A stretch of 64,000 bases of DNA from Liolophura sinensis (GCF_032854445.1 NC_088305.1:21552955-21616954), one strand, 5' to 3'. Counted from the first letter of the stretch, positions 22,501-33,255 are shown. The notes: generated by a model not told the origin, from the sequence alone. Program-made: numbers and translations.

Positions 22501-25500
22501 CAACCTATGATATTGAGAAGAAAAGCGCGTTTTGCCTTTTGTCATGACAGTTTCTGTTTCTTCTATGATGTGCTGAGACCTATACGATTTTACATACTGT
22601 GAATAAATTGATTCATTCCGTTACTCCATAAGCTGGAAAGACACACATATGCATCACTGAGTACAATAATCTACACCCAGTATATTAGACGTTCCCATGC
22701 CTTTGATCTTGCAGAGCCGGGAAAGAGTTTTGGTGAGATAGCTCTGCTAACCAAGGGAAGCATCAGAAACGCTTCCATTATCGTTGACGAAGAAACAGAT
22801 TTTTTGGTCGTGCATAGAGATCTCTTCAACCGATGTCTCAAGGTAGACACATCTTTTTCCAACATGAAGTGTTCAACGTATACGTCTTAAAAAGCTAAGT
22901 AAATATGTTTCAGTCGTACATATATGTCATTGAAGACCTCTTCAGCTGAATTCTTCAGGTAAACAGCTATCAAGTTGTAGATCTGAGGCGCCAAGTTGCT
23001 TAAGCAATTCAATCAAAAGAACAAACCTGACGCTCCGCTCGCTGGCTCTGTTGAACCTTTTAATTATGCATGATATTTTATATCTCTGCACGTAATTTGT
23101 ACAACGAAACAAATGAAAATTAAGCGGATTTTCGCATAACATGCTCTCAAACAAAAATCTGATAAATTCTATAGAAATTCTGATGGTGGATGATGCTAGA
23201 ATGTATTCTGTGCGCAAATAATTCTTTTACATATAACACACATGCTTTATTAATTCAACACAAAGAATGCACTAGACTAACAGTATATTACGTTGAATAT
23301 GACACCATAATTTATTATAATAACAGAATACATATCTAGCATCAATCATACAACAGACTTTCAGCAACAGGGTCATTGTTTAAGTTTGAAGGTATCCCTT
23401 TTCATTGTATTCCCAGGAACACGAAGAGCGCGAGTTCGCGGCGATCCGGGATTTCGTGGACACGCATCCATTCTTCGGCCAATGGCAGCGTCGCTTGAAG
23501 CGCTTCTTGGAGATGAGCGTGAGGAAGGAAGTTTACGAGTACAACTCTGTTATCGTCAAACAAGGGGAACCAGTCACAGCCTTGTACTTTATATATCGGT
23601 GTGTATACTGAAGAGTAAATGAAATTATGCATCTAGTGTTAAAAACCACCATTTATGTATATGGGTATCACTTTTCTGGGGATTTGCGCACATTGACATA
23701 ATTAATTGACATAAATAATTAATAATCTCAAGAAAAAGCCATGTGTGTTGACAAGAAACATAATGATAAAAGACTTACAGCATGAGATTATAATCAAAGC
23801 AGCGACGACACTGTGATAGTCTGCAAATGATCAGACGTAATCGTTGAAATACGGCTTCTAACTTTTAGCCTAACTGTTCATTTAAATTTTTAAATAATAA
23901 CAAATTGCACGGCTCCAAGCGTGACCATTTGCCAACTATCACGCTGTCTCTGCTCCTGTGGTTTTACTCCGTATGCCGTAGTCTTTCTATAAAGTATTCT
24001 GTATACACTAATCAAGTAAAGAAAAACACAGAAACTTACCAATAAGTTACAAATATACAGTTCTGCACTCATGGTCCATGTGACCGTATAATGACATTTA
24101 TTGCAGATAACCAAACTAAAAATAAAAAATCAAATAAACTGGAGATTTGAGTGGTGTTTTGTGCCTCACTCGAGAATAATTCACTTATATGACGGCGGCC
24201 AGCATTATGGTGTAGGAACCGAGTATAGCCCGGGGTAAACCCATGACCATCCACAGGTTGCTGACAAAATTTTCACTTTAAGGGGAAAACTTGAACTCAC
24301 ATTGTCCTTTACGTGTAATCTGCAGTTCCCTATTTTATTTCAGGGGACAGGCCAAAGTTTTGATTGATCCGACGAAACATAAGAATCAGTACCGTCGATT
24401 GTGGCCGTTCGAAGCCGTTTCAGATTTGTATGCCCAAGAGTTTGAGTGGTTAAGGTATGTAATATGCCTGTGATAAAAAAAAATTACAGCATAAGGAATA
24501 AAACCAGAAGAGCGACAGCACTTGGACAGCTGGCAAATGGTCACCAGTAACCGGCGAAATACGGTTTCTTGCATCAGTTTACCTCAGTTAAGGTTTTATT
24601 CTCATGCTTATATGGTAAAAAGTTACCATGGGACCATGGCTTAAATCGAATTAGTTTTAAGAAATACAGTGATATCAACTGCAATTTATTTCACGTCAAT
24701 GATCTAGAATGACTTCCAAATGGTTCCCTCAACTTAGCCGGTTTGCAGTCAGGTGTTGGGCACACACCTGGATTTGGTTAAAGCACATGGACATTTTCTT
24801 TGTCTACGGACAATCGAATTGAGATTTGAATGGTTTACTTGTCATAACATTAGGTATGTAAATGCTGAAATACATGTCATTAATCAATGTGTTCTGTCTA
24901 CACGTATGATGTTTACGAAAACGAGCGTATTGTTACTATACCCATAATAATTTGAGTTTATATCTGTTTTTTTTTTCCCCACAAAATAATGAACAGACAT
25001 ATCGGTAGGCATGAGCTAAATAAACTTGGTTTCAGCAGTACTACCATCTGTTATTCTCGGGAATTAAAGGCATTCAAAACGTAAATTCAGATTTAAATTG
25101 CAACCGCTTGCTTGCAGAGTAAACCAATGTGAGACAAGCTATGCAACAGTAAAACGTTGAAATCGTTTCTTTCGTTTTAAACAGAGAAGCGCGGAAGCAG
25201 GCAATTGCTAAGAAATATAGTCAGGATCCAACTGTCCTTCAGACAAAAAACGAGAACTTACTAGTCCGTCGATCAGAGGGATACGCGGCTGCTGAGAAAC
25301 TTATTCATGGGAGAACGATAACTCTGTGCACTGTGAACAATATGGAGGTCATAGGTGACGCAGAGGTCATCTCCAAACTGGACACCTACATGCAAACTGT
25401 CGTCTGCACATCCGGTACCCAAGTCTACATCCTGGACATGAAAAATTATGAAAGATTAGTGCTTAAAAAGAACCCTGCCACTCTTCAGGTGATAAAAGAT

Positions 25501-28500
25501 ATTGTGAGTGACAAACTTTTCGGTAGGATGAGCTCTCATCAAGGAAAGCAAATTCCTCTTTTAAAATACCTTCATTTTAAACTCAACGAGGAAAATTACC
25601 AGTCTTCCAAAGAGTTACCTCCCTTAAAAACCACAAAGACTCTTCCTGATTCCGAGCTGCTGCAAAAGTATTTGGTGAAGGCCTTTGTTGAAGGTAAATC
25701 TCAGATCTGTGAGCCTCATGTACCAGGCATGACATATTACAGAGAGCTAATGCAAGATAAAGCCAGAATCAGAGAGAACATCCGGACAAACCAAGGTATA
25801 AAGCGCCATCGGGAAAAACTTTACTCAGAAAAACTTAAGAACAGAAAACCTCGTAGTTCTGCAGCCCTAAAAGATGCGCTAAACCTGATGGAAGAAGACG
25901 ACATGGTAGCTTGGAGAGAACAGATCGGAAAAGATTTCCTAGAAATGATTGTTCCTCCCTCTAAAAACATTTCAAAGGGGAAAGAAACTTCCCACACTGG
26001 GAAAGGCTTACAAAACTATAAAGGTGAAAAGAAGCCACAAAATCTGACCTTCCATTTTGCCTCTCAGGAGAATGCCAAAGCGGGTTCCCAGTCACCCACG
26101 AGTGTTGAAATCCCTGCGGATGAACCAAACGTGACGTCTGTTCTGAACAAGCCTTTACCTCCTGAGATGAACCAAAATGAAAATGAACCAATCTCTGCGA
26201 CTAACTGTGAAGAATTGAATCAAAGAGGAGAAAACAGTGAAATTTTGGAACAAAAAGAAATGCAGGCGGAGACGAATCCCGATACTGAATTCTCTGAGAA
26301 AACGGAGGGGCAAGACGCCGATGATCCGAAAGCTAGGCAAAGTAAGAGCAAGCAAAATAAGACCGTCATGGTGACGCATCTGACAACCATCCGAGAGGAG
26401 AGTTATATACACCCAGAGCCCGATGAGTCGCTTGTGGAACATCGGTCAGAGACGGAGCAGACAGAAGCGACACTGTCTACAGAGCCAGTGCTTCACAAAG
26501 AGAAGCGCGGCGAGGAAACGACAGCGACTGATGAACAAGTAATGGTGCGTGCGGAAGATGAGCATGATGAGGTCACAACTAGAGCTGTTTCGCCACAAGA
26601 GACTAACGAGAACTTTGGGGCGCGTAGACCCGCACCTGATGTTAATGGTGAGACACCCGTGGAGGAAAATGTGTCTGCAGGGGCCCGTGCATGGAGTCTA
26701 ACGCGACAATTCGTGCAGCAGAAGATCGAGAGGAAGAAGCAAGAAAGCACGTTGTTTGACGACCGCTACACGGAGTACAAGGATTACGAGACGAGTGAGA
26801 GGACGCTGACATTCCTTGAGAACCGTCTAAAAGCCTTTCACCTTAAGTACAGCACAAGCAGACGACCAATTAAACTACCGAAGCTGAGGCGGTTCAGAGT
26901 CGAACAGGTGAGATAACATTGCTCATGTTCCACTTGTAAACGGATAAAACAAAAGTAGTTATCTTCTAATGATGAACGGATAAGGTCCTACATTCTTGTG
27001 TCCCTGCGAAATGCAATGGAGGCTTTGTGCCCTTCTGAAAAATAGGTGAGAAAAAATCGTTGTGTTGCAGTAGGTAACAGGTAAGATACAAGTCCCTGTC
27101 TCCTGCTGAAGAACAAGTCAAGCCCTAAGTCCTTGTATCCCTATGAAAAGCAGGTGTGAGACAGAAGTCCGTATCCTCTGTTGAGGAAGTCCTAAGTCCT
27201 TGTAAAGCGATTAATGGAGACAAAAGTCAATGTGTCGCTCTGATAAGCAGGAAAGACAAAGCCCCTTGTGTTCCTCTACAAAACAGATGACACAGTCTGG
27301 CAATAGCCATTGTGTTCGATTGATAAATAAATGGTAATCTTTAGATCCAATTCAAATAGTCGCATTTTCAGGGTAGCTGTTAGCACAGTGAGCGGTACGC
27401 GAATAGTTGAGGCACGTGTAAACAGATGATCATCAAGGAGGATTGACTCTTCAAGATGTTGTTTTACTCGTTCTCTCTGATTCTATGCAAAAAAAAAATC
27501 ACGGCATTGTTTCATGCGCACCCAGTCTGAGTCCTCGATCCCGTTACAGGAGTTTTTATCTAGGCGTCAAAATAGACATTCGTATACCAGCCGTCAACCA
27601 AAATGGACGTTCCAGGTCAATAATCAATAGGCCAATTCCTTAAACAACGTCAAACACAAATCACCAAAGAACTATATTTATTTATTTATTCGATTGGTGT
27701 TTTACGCCGTACTCAAGAATATTTCACTTATACGACGGGGGCCAACATTATGGTGGGTGGAAACCGGGCAGAGCCCGGGGGAAACCCACGACCATCCGCA
27801 GATTGCTTGCAGACCTTCCCACGTACGGCCAGAGAGGAAGCCAGCCAAAGAACTATAAGAAATTATACAAAGTATGGGATTAAGACGGGTTGCTGTAAAG
27901 GAAAACAGTTGTTGATGATGGAAAGACGCAAGGAATGTTCTAGGCGAATAAATGAAATCTGTATCTGAACTGTGTACCACATTAGCTTAAAAGTTGTTGA
28001 TAATAAAAATATGCGCTTTGAATGCAGTTGCTCGTATATCCAACGAGGTGATCTAATTCAACACGAAGAATATATGGTCCATAACCGTAATGACCAAAAT
28101 TAGATGCGAGCTGATCAGACTTTTGTGCCATATTTAACGTCAAAATCTGGTACTATTTTCCACAAAGTTAGTAGTCACTGAGATCATGAGCTTTGTGATC
28201 AGACGGTTAGACACTTTAGGCTCGGTATTAGGCAATATGCATATGCCAGGCATTCACACATGAACATTTGACGTTTGTGTGGAGATTGATTTTAAGGCCT
28301 GTGTGGGCAAAGATGTTAGCACGCCAGCACGGCGAAATGATCCAGGAGCCTGCCACCAATGTGCCCTCTTTTAAGTTCAAGTCCAGCTCATGCTGGGTTC
28401 CTCTCCGACCGTACGAGGAAAGATTTACCAGCAACCTGCGGATGGTCGGGCGCTGCCTTGTTTCCTCCTACCATAATGCTGTCCCGCAGTCATATAAGTG

Positions 28501-28917
28501 AAATATTCTTAAAATACGGCTTAAAACACCAATCAAATAAACAAATAAATTAATAAAATTCATTTGCACATGAAGTATATACTGCATATTGAATGCATTT
28601 AGTTTATTTACCATCATAAACATGAGTATATTTTCTATTTTTTTAATTTCTTCTTTTTCTATTTCAAGGACGAATTATACAAGTCCATGAGGAAAGGTGG
28701 TCGCGTGAGAATTAAGCGGCGCGCTTGCGAACTCAGCCAAACAGAATACAAGATAAAGGACCATCAGCACGTGCACTATCACATGGTTCCAAAAATTGTT
28801 GAAGTTCAGGACATGAGAAAGACTCGGATGGTGATGCAGTTTATTGTTGATAACCCTGCGAGAAGAGAAACTGGAGATATGTTTGTGATTCCAACGGGGA
28901 ATAACAGTGACCGATAG
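13593..28917 (+). CDS. CNBD1/CNBD2-like protein with two cyclic-nucleotide-binding domains
   Basis: Eight exons: 13593-13722, 17528-17615, 22194-22405, 22715-22842, 23417-23598, 24344-24454, 25185-26907 and 28669-28917. All join in phase, giving 2823 coding bases (940 residues plus TAG). Residues 1-45 form a helical lead (RQDYEIEAIAPWLRKRSQLL). The first cNMP fold runs about 45-190: DDVIIRQCEIGETFYIILRG, a roughly 60-residue basic insertion, then the phosphate-binding cassette PGKSFGEIALL and IRNAS. A second fold starts near 205 (NSVIVKQGEPVTALYFIYRG), but its cassette region (VIGDAEVISKL, near 339-350) lacks the usual FGE and Arg, so it probably does not bind nucleotide. Exon 7 then adds a long Glu/Lys-rich, low-complexity stretch. 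The overall plan resembles CNBD1/CNBD2 rather than PKA regulatory subunits or channels. Role unknown here; CNBD2 is linked to sperm in mammals. The true 5' end is uncertain. Confidence 0.85.
13723..15477. other. CNBD-like intron 1, left part
   Basis: No exon, RNA gene or repeat recognised apart from T-rich runs near 13840-13870. The short frames near 15000-15300 on both strands have no family resemblance. Confidence 0.4.
15478..15606 (+). repeat. SINE-A, 5'-truncated copy
   Basis: GGTCGTGGGTTTCCCCCGGG through GTATAAGTGAAATATTCTTG to AACACCAATCAAATAAATAA. A very well preserved 3' half. Confidence 0.88.
16504..17117. repeat. Minisatellite, 51-bp unit, 12 copies
   Basis: TTTCATACGATTTTTGGCAT recurs every 51 bases from 16504. 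The rest of the unit is TGGACAAATGGCATCGTGTG and AACGTGG(C). Because 51 is divisible by three and the unit has no stop in most frames, open frames of 160-207 codons arise on both strands (for example YFIRFLALDKWHRVNVA per unit). These are best seen as a by-product of the repeat, not genes. Lies in CNBD-like intron 1. Confidence 0.93.
17616..19510. other. CNBD-like intron 2, left part
   Basis: AT-rich with T runs near 18310-18345 and a small GAAGGC repeat near 18486-18515 (Arg-rich if read). No gene recognised. Confidence 0.4.
19513..20943 (-). mobile_element. Tc1-like DNA transposon, decayed
   Basis: Inverted ends share AACTGACG and AAAAGAAACTTTA (left near 19518-19541, right near 20919-20939), next to TA dinucleotides as expected for Tc1/mariner target sites. 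Length about 1.43 kb is normal for the group. It encloses broken transposase fragments on the minus strand. Sits in CNBD-like intron 2, opposite to the gene. Confidence 0.8.
19788..20760 (-). pseudogene. Tc1-like transposase remnant
   Basis: Reading right to left: a helix-turn-helix part (RPRRGRPRVTTPRED, LRNRFLTVTSSSIDELGHR) at 20462-20620, then a part broken by frame changes near 20237-20458. The clear C-terminal DDE part at 19788-20159 has PHDNARLHTARAVHNFLDA, LPWPARSPDMYPREHLWD and the closing RRRVFACTEARGGHMRY. The frame is lost at least twice and a stop interrupts near 20160, so it cannot encode an active enzyme. Confidence 0.85.
21042..21200 (-). repeat. SINE-A, internally deleted copy
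   Basis: TTTGATTGGTATTTTACGTC core joined, after loss of the central blocks, to GAAGCCAGCATGAACTGGAC and part of the head. Confidence 0.75.
21373..21596. repeat. Perfect 112-bp tandem duplication
   Basis: The segment from GATATTTATACATGCTTTCC to CTCCTGTCTAAAGT occurs twice back to back with no difference that I can see (second copy starts at 21485). Either very recent or an assembly artefact. Confidence 0.9.
21729..21919. mobile_element. MITE-like element, copy 1
   Basis: About 190 bases with inverted ends: TTGTCTGAGCGATGCTAGAA on the left and, read on the other strand, TTGTCTGAGTGATGCTAGAA on the right. No coding capacity. The same ends recur at 23182-23365. Confidence 0.7.
22066..22110 (-). 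repeat. SINE-A, minimal 3' fragment
   Basis: Only the tail and the TGGTGTTTTACGCCGTACTC core (about 45 bases), ending about 85 bases before CNBD-like exon 3. Confidence 0.8.
22715..22842 (+). CDS. CNBD-like exon 4 with phosphate-binding cassette
   Basis: Forty-two codons plus two bases, GPY-type acceptor TTGCAG and donor GTAGAC. PGKSFGEIALL holds the conserved Gly-Glu that contacts the ribose. SIRNAS supplies the Arg that contacts the cyclic phosphate in PKA-type domains. DFLVVHRDLFNRCLK forms the closing strand and helix. Binding competence is inferred, not shown. Confidence 0.85.
23182..23365. mobile_element. MITE-like element, copy 2
   Basis: Left end GGATGATGCTAGAATGTATT and right end complement TTGATGCTAGATATGTATTC, with an internal TTATTATAATAACAGAATAC that also matches copy 1. 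Lies in CNBD-like intron 4. More diverged than copy 1. Confidence 0.65.
23776..23990. repeat. Fold-back (inverted) repeat pair
   Basis: A plus-oriented copy (23776-23870: GCGACGACACTGTGATAG, GCAAATGATCAGACG) faces a minus-oriented copy (23905-23990: GTGACCATTTGCCAACTATC, ACGCTGTCTCTGCTCCTG). A third copy follows at 24483-24575. Probably a non-autonomous DNA element. Confidence 0.6.
24146..24272 (-). repeat. SINE-A, diverged truncated copy
   Basis: TGGTGTTTTGTGCCTCACTC core, GACGGCGGCCAGCATTATGG block, CATCCACAGGTTGCTGACA end. Confidence 0.8.
24483..24575 (+). repeat. Dispersed repeat, third copy of the fold-back family
   Basis: TTACAGCATAAGGAATAAAA, AGAGCGACAGCACTTGGACA, GCTGGCAAATGGTCACC and GCGAAATACGGTTTCTTGCA match the units at 23776-23990. 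Confidence 0.6.
25185..26907 (+). CDS. CNBD-like exon 7, large exon with acidic low-complexity region
   Basis: 1723 bases, 574 codons plus one base, the longest open stretch in the window. The first third is well ordered (SKLDTYMQTVVCTSGTQVYI, NPATLQVIKDIV). The middle is rich in Glu, Lys, Gln and Thr and looks disordered. The end is basic (LKYSTSRRPIKLPKLRRFR). Codon use is more GC-balanced than the surrounding introns. Leaves in phase 0 at a CAG/GTGAGA donor, so it can join either 28669-28917 or the candidate exon at 33169-33255. Confidence 0.88.
26985..27330. repeat. Degenerate tandem repeat in CNBD-like intron 7
   Basis: Recurring words (AAGTCC, CTTGTGT or CTTGTATCC, GAAAAGCAGG, GACAGAAGTCC or GACAAAAGTCA) spaced about 55-65 bases. 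Old and irregular. Confidence 0.45.
27675..27846 (-). repeat. SINE-A, 5'-truncated copy
   Basis: All body blocks well preserved to ACGTACGGCCAGAGAGGAAG. Head missing. Confidence 0.88.
28318..28556 (+). repeat. SINE-A, near full-length copy
   Basis: Begins within the tRNA-like head (AGCACGCCAGCACGGCGAAA), B-box-like AGTTCAAGTCCAGCTCATGC, then the body and the AAACACCAATCAAATAAAC tail. Lies about 110 bases before the last CNBD-like exon. Confidence 0.82.
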
Positions 28918-29088
28918 GATCATGAATAATCACAGTGGTAACCATTCCATTCTACGCAAACTGCTGGTACTACCAACGATTTGTTTTGTACCAGCAAATG
29001 TACATGTCACAAATGAAAGACTTTCACGGAATTCCTTAGATGAAGTATCCACAAATAGAAAGAATGGTCTAGAGAAGGATTTTACGTG

Positions 29089-29205
29089 TTTATTTATTTA
29101 TTTATTCATTTATTTATTTATTTATTTATTTGATTGTACAGTTTTACGCCGTACTGAAGAATATTTCACACAACAAACCGAGCAGAGCCCACTGGAAACA
29201 CACGG
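29089..29205 (-). repeat. SINE-A fragment with expanded TTTA tract
   Basis: About ten TTTA units precede GTTTTACGCCGTACTGAAGA. The body is degenerate. Confidence 0.7.
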
Positions 29206-29219
29206 ATATGCTTAGGTAT

Positions 29220-29470
29220 GTTTGGATTTTGCTGGATAATGTTTCCAAAAATAGTAACAGTTATGTGGAGAAGGCATCTCACGGAAATGCTTACAAGGCA
29301 TTTTACGCATTCCCTTTGTGATTGTTCCAAAAATAGTTATACAATGGTGTGGAGAAGGCATTTTACGGATTGCCCTAGCGATGTTTCAAAAAATAGTAAC
29401 AATGATCTGGGGAAGCTATTTCACGGATTCCTCTAGAGGTGTTCCCAAAAACAGCGACAATGGTCTAGAA
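29220..29470. repeat. Degenerate tandem repeat, about 65-70-bp unit, four copies
   Basis: Repeated pattern TTCCAAAAATAGTAAC, GTGGAGAAGGCAT, CTCACGGA or TTTACGGATT. Follows directly on a SINE-A fragment. Confidence 0.65.
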
Positions 29471-30227
29471 CCTTTTAAAGCCCACAACTTTTCCTTTCAA
29501 TGTGAAAAAATGCACGTGACGTTCCATGCCTTACAGGGGTTTGGACGCTAGCCAAGTAAAGGATGTTTTACGCAATATATTTGATTGCTGTTCAATGTCA
29601 TATACTCTAGATATTTTTACTTATACGATGGGGGTCATAGCTGCCAATGGAGTATAAACAGTGGGAGTGGGGAGATCTACAAATTCCCTGTCCAGGGCGG
29701 GATATTGAGCCCGCACCTGGTATCAGGAATCCCGTGCTTTGCACACAATGCTACATTTGGTTGCCAATCCAATGAATACATATTGTCACGGAAACATATT
29801 GCTAATTGAATAGTTACATTTAGGTATATCTACGCTCAAATGAGAAAAAAAATTCGCTTCTGCATACATGTATGCCCTTGAGCGACAAGTATTTCATAAT
29901 TTTGTAACGGACTTGGCTATGACCCCTCAACGACTGAATATATATGAGTAAGCTCCCCTTTCACCATGCGGATTCCAGGAGAGCGGAGAGAAAGAGAAGA
30001 AAGAGATATTCATTTTAAACAGTTTACTAGAATGAAAAAGGTCATATACAATAAAACGGTATCTGAAAATATAAGCATTTGTAGATAGCTAAACGAAATC
30101 TTCAGGGCTGGCCAAGCTCTCCCCTTCCGGATGGAACACTGTTGCTTCATTAAAACGACGGATGCCCATGGGCCGTAATTCCCCGTACAACAGATGTCGG
30201 GGTACGTGCGACGTAGGCAACGAAATA

Positions 30228-30482
30228 TATTTATTTATTTACTTGATTGGTGTTTTACGCCGTACTCAAGAATATTTAACTTGTACGACGTAGGCCAGCA
30301 TTATGGCGGGAGGAAACCGGGCACAGCCCAGGGGAAACCCAGGACCATCCGCAGGTTGCTGACAGACCTTCCCACGTACGGCCGGACAGGGAGTCAGCAT
30401 GAGCTGGATTTGAACTCACAGCGACCGCATTAGTGCGAGGCTCCCGGGTCATTACGCCGCGCTAGCGCGCCACGATGGGGGA
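30228..30482 (-). repeat. SINE-A, full-length copy
   Basis: Tail complement TTTATTTATTTACTTGATTG through CACGTACGGCCGGACAGGGA to the head (complement of GCGCTAGCGCGGCGTAATGA). Confidence 0.88.
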
Positions 30483-31748
30483 GCGAGTCCTCGACAAAAC
30501 ACTCCTCGCAAAGCCTTGTATTGTGGAGGCCAAATCTGAATAAGTATTTGTTGGTCCGTAGATGACCAGATAAAAGTCGAAATAATAGTATTTCATCCTG
30601 ACGACGATTAAGCGACAGGTCATAGCATACACTGACAGATGCGTTACGTTCATGGGTAAACCTCTCTTTCTCCGAATTATCCCATTCGTTCTGCCAAATA
30701 CCTGTGATCTTTGGCCTCTTCCAACGACAAAGTGACAGTGAGGGTTACGTCAGGTATCACAAGTGCCTGTTTCGCCAATCTGTCAGTCAGCTAGTATACA
30801 AGTATAGGCTACCAATATGACCCAGCACCCTGCCAAACATGTGATACTTCGTAGTCATAAAGCGTGGAACACTGGTACATTGATAATGTGTTTCGAATAT
30901 TAGTATAGATGGCTTGTTCACCACCTGTTAACAAGATGTTATTGACAACGCAACCAATTACGCGTTCCATGTCACAGGCAGAATTGAAGGCGGTCACCCG
31001 TATTTCTTTTCAGTGTGCTCCTACTAAAAGTCTTTGAATTATACAGTTATTTTGAATAACAATACCAAAGAAATTATCACGTACAATAAGACGGTTTTTA
31101 CATGGTTTTTAACGTGATTGTTTAGTCGATTGTTAGATTGTTTGGTGCTGTAAATTAAGGAGAATTACTAGTTAATTAAGATATCGATGAATGTAAAACA
31201 GTTTGCTGAACTGGCTCCCCTGGGGTCATCACAACTTCGTGCAACTTAACTTACACGTGATATGTCACAGTCTTTGATTATATAGCCGTTGTGAATTCTG
31301 GATGTTCGCTATAGCATGAACTGACATCTTGCGAGCATTTGTTTAATACTGGTGGTTTCGTTTTTGTGAACTGTCTTACCCTTTGCTAGGAACCGCATGG
31401 TTTGATTCAAGTCAGTAATGCTCAGTTTAGGTTTTTAATTGTTATACCACTCTCAACCAAAATGTGTACATATCTATATATGGTGCGCTTTTCTCTGTGC
31501 TTCAATTCGGCCCCCTTACAATTATCATATTTCTTCCATTTTACATTACCCATGACCACCTTCCCGTTTCTCTGTTATGGTTTAACCCAAAATTTCGTTA
31601 GTGTTTGTGCTCATTGTGAGAGTTGTATATTGATCTAAAAAGGTGTTTTGATTTGAAATGATGTGATTACCGTAAATGACCTAAAATTTCGCCCACAAAA
31701 GTGCATTTTTTAGAGGTAAATCAATGTCACAAAATGTTATTTTTGGTG

Positions 31749-31820
31749 CTGAAACTTAAAATTTTCCAGTAAAATATCATTCATATCTGAAACTTAAAAT
31801 TTTCCAGTAAAATATCATTC
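31749..31820. repeat. 34-bp direct duplication with 4-base spacer
   Basis: CTGAAACTTAAAATTTTCCA plus GTAAAATATCATTC occurs at 31749-31782 and again at 31787-31820 without visible difference. Confidence 0.85.
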
Positions 31821-32187
31821 CGCATTCTAAACAAACCACAAAACACCTTTGTAAAATCAATGGAACTCTCAGAATCAGGAAAAATGAATGAGGTTAGTCA
31901 TTAGTTAAATATTCTTGAGAACCGGTACCACATAAAACACCAAGCTTATATAGTGGGTTGTATTTTTGTTTTTTGTTGTTGCTTTTTTTTTCTTCTTGGC
32001 GATCTTTTTGGCATGCTATCTTTTAACATCGGCATTTCATTTAACATGGGGTCTGAGTGTAAGACGACACGAATGTTTACCTTTGTTTATTAATTTCGTC
32101 TTTTGTTGTTGTAATTATCATTATACGCTATCAAACTGGAAATGGGATAGCCACATCTAAGCATATGACACTTTGAGAATCATGCCG

Positions 32188-32332
32188 ACCTGCGGATGGT
32201 CTCGGGTTTCCTTCGGGCTCTGTCCGGTTTCCTCCCACAATAATGCTGGGCGTTGCCGTATAAGTGAAAAGTTTTTGAGTACGGTGCAAAACACCAATCA
32301 AATATATAAATAAATAAATCAATCAATCAAAC
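32188..32332 (+). repeat. SINE-A, 5'-truncated copy
   Basis: CTGCGGATGGTCTCGGGTTT, CGGTTTCCTCCCACAATAAT, GTATAAGTGAAAAGTTTTTG and the CACCAATCAAATATATAAAT tail. Confidence 0.83.
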
Positions 32333-33168
32333 TCCATGTTAAACCAAAATGCAAAAATTTCTATTTTTGACAAAGGGTCGCAACTTAGAAGTCATGTAAC
32401 TGTATGCAGTTCTGGTTTAGTTGTTTTTAACGCCACGCTGAATAAATTTTCGCGTATACAATAGTGGTCATTGTTAAGAGTGCAGAAAAGCGGAGTGACC
32501 ACGGTATATAAAACCTCTGACCTCTGGCGAGTTACTGACTGGGTGATGATTTTTCGAACACGTCGTCACCATACAGATATGTACACTATGCAAATGCTAC
32601 AATTAAACATAGATTTCATCGAACAGGCTATAATGTTGGCTATAACATTTACAACGATACTAAAATCGTTGCTTTATTACCCGCACACATGCACACCCTT
32701 ATGTTATATGTTAAAACATATAGGCAAACATTTATTTGGATCGATATTACGCCTCGGGGGTATCTTTGTGGCCTTAGAACCTCAACTAAATTTACAGAAA
32801 TGAAAAGGGGATGATAGTGTCGTTAATTTAGACTGCTAAATACCTTTTCATAAATTGTATTTGCGTTGAGAAAAACGCAAATCACATCATTATTCATGCT
32901 GAGCCTGTATTTTATGATGATTTATACCGTCATGTCGAACGCGTCTTGGTCCGCGGTCCGCTTTTTAAATACGCACCACTGCTGGAGAATTAAGAATTTT
33001 GTAAGACCCCAGATTTGCAGACGACCAGGCGTTGTTGCTGATAATGTTGTTGATGACAGTAGAAAGGCTAATAGGTATTTCACAATTGTGATATGTTGTC
33101 AAACGACGTAGGGATTAGAACATTTAACTGCCACATTATCAGTTCCAGTCTATGTCGGTTTATTTCAG

Positions 33169-33255
33169 ATCAAACGTTGTCGCATGGAGCTGTTGAGCCG
33201 AGCAAGACCCGTTCCTGGTCCGAGAGGCGAGATTGCGGCCCTAAGGCTAACCTGA
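33169..33255 (+). CDS. Candidate alternative terminal exon of the CNBD-like gene
   Basis: After a GTTTATTTCAG acceptor, a phase-0 frame of 28 codons (IKRCRMELLSRARPVPGPRG then EIAALRLT) ends in TGA. It is noticeably GC-richer than its surroundings, and AATAAA follows about 305 bases on (near 33561). It has the right phase to follow CNBD exon 7. The other possibility is a terminal exon of an unseen gene, or chance. Confidence 0.35.
   Translation: MKRCRMELLSRARPVPGPRGEIAALRLT

Larger units (their letters stand above)
28918..33168. other. Between the last CNBD-like exon and the candidate alternative exon
   Basis: SINE-A copies at 29089-29205, 30228-30482 and 32188-32332 (plus a faint one at 29575-29645), one degenerate tandem repeat and a short direct duplication near 31.8 kb. 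No other coding exon recognised. Confidence 0.45.
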
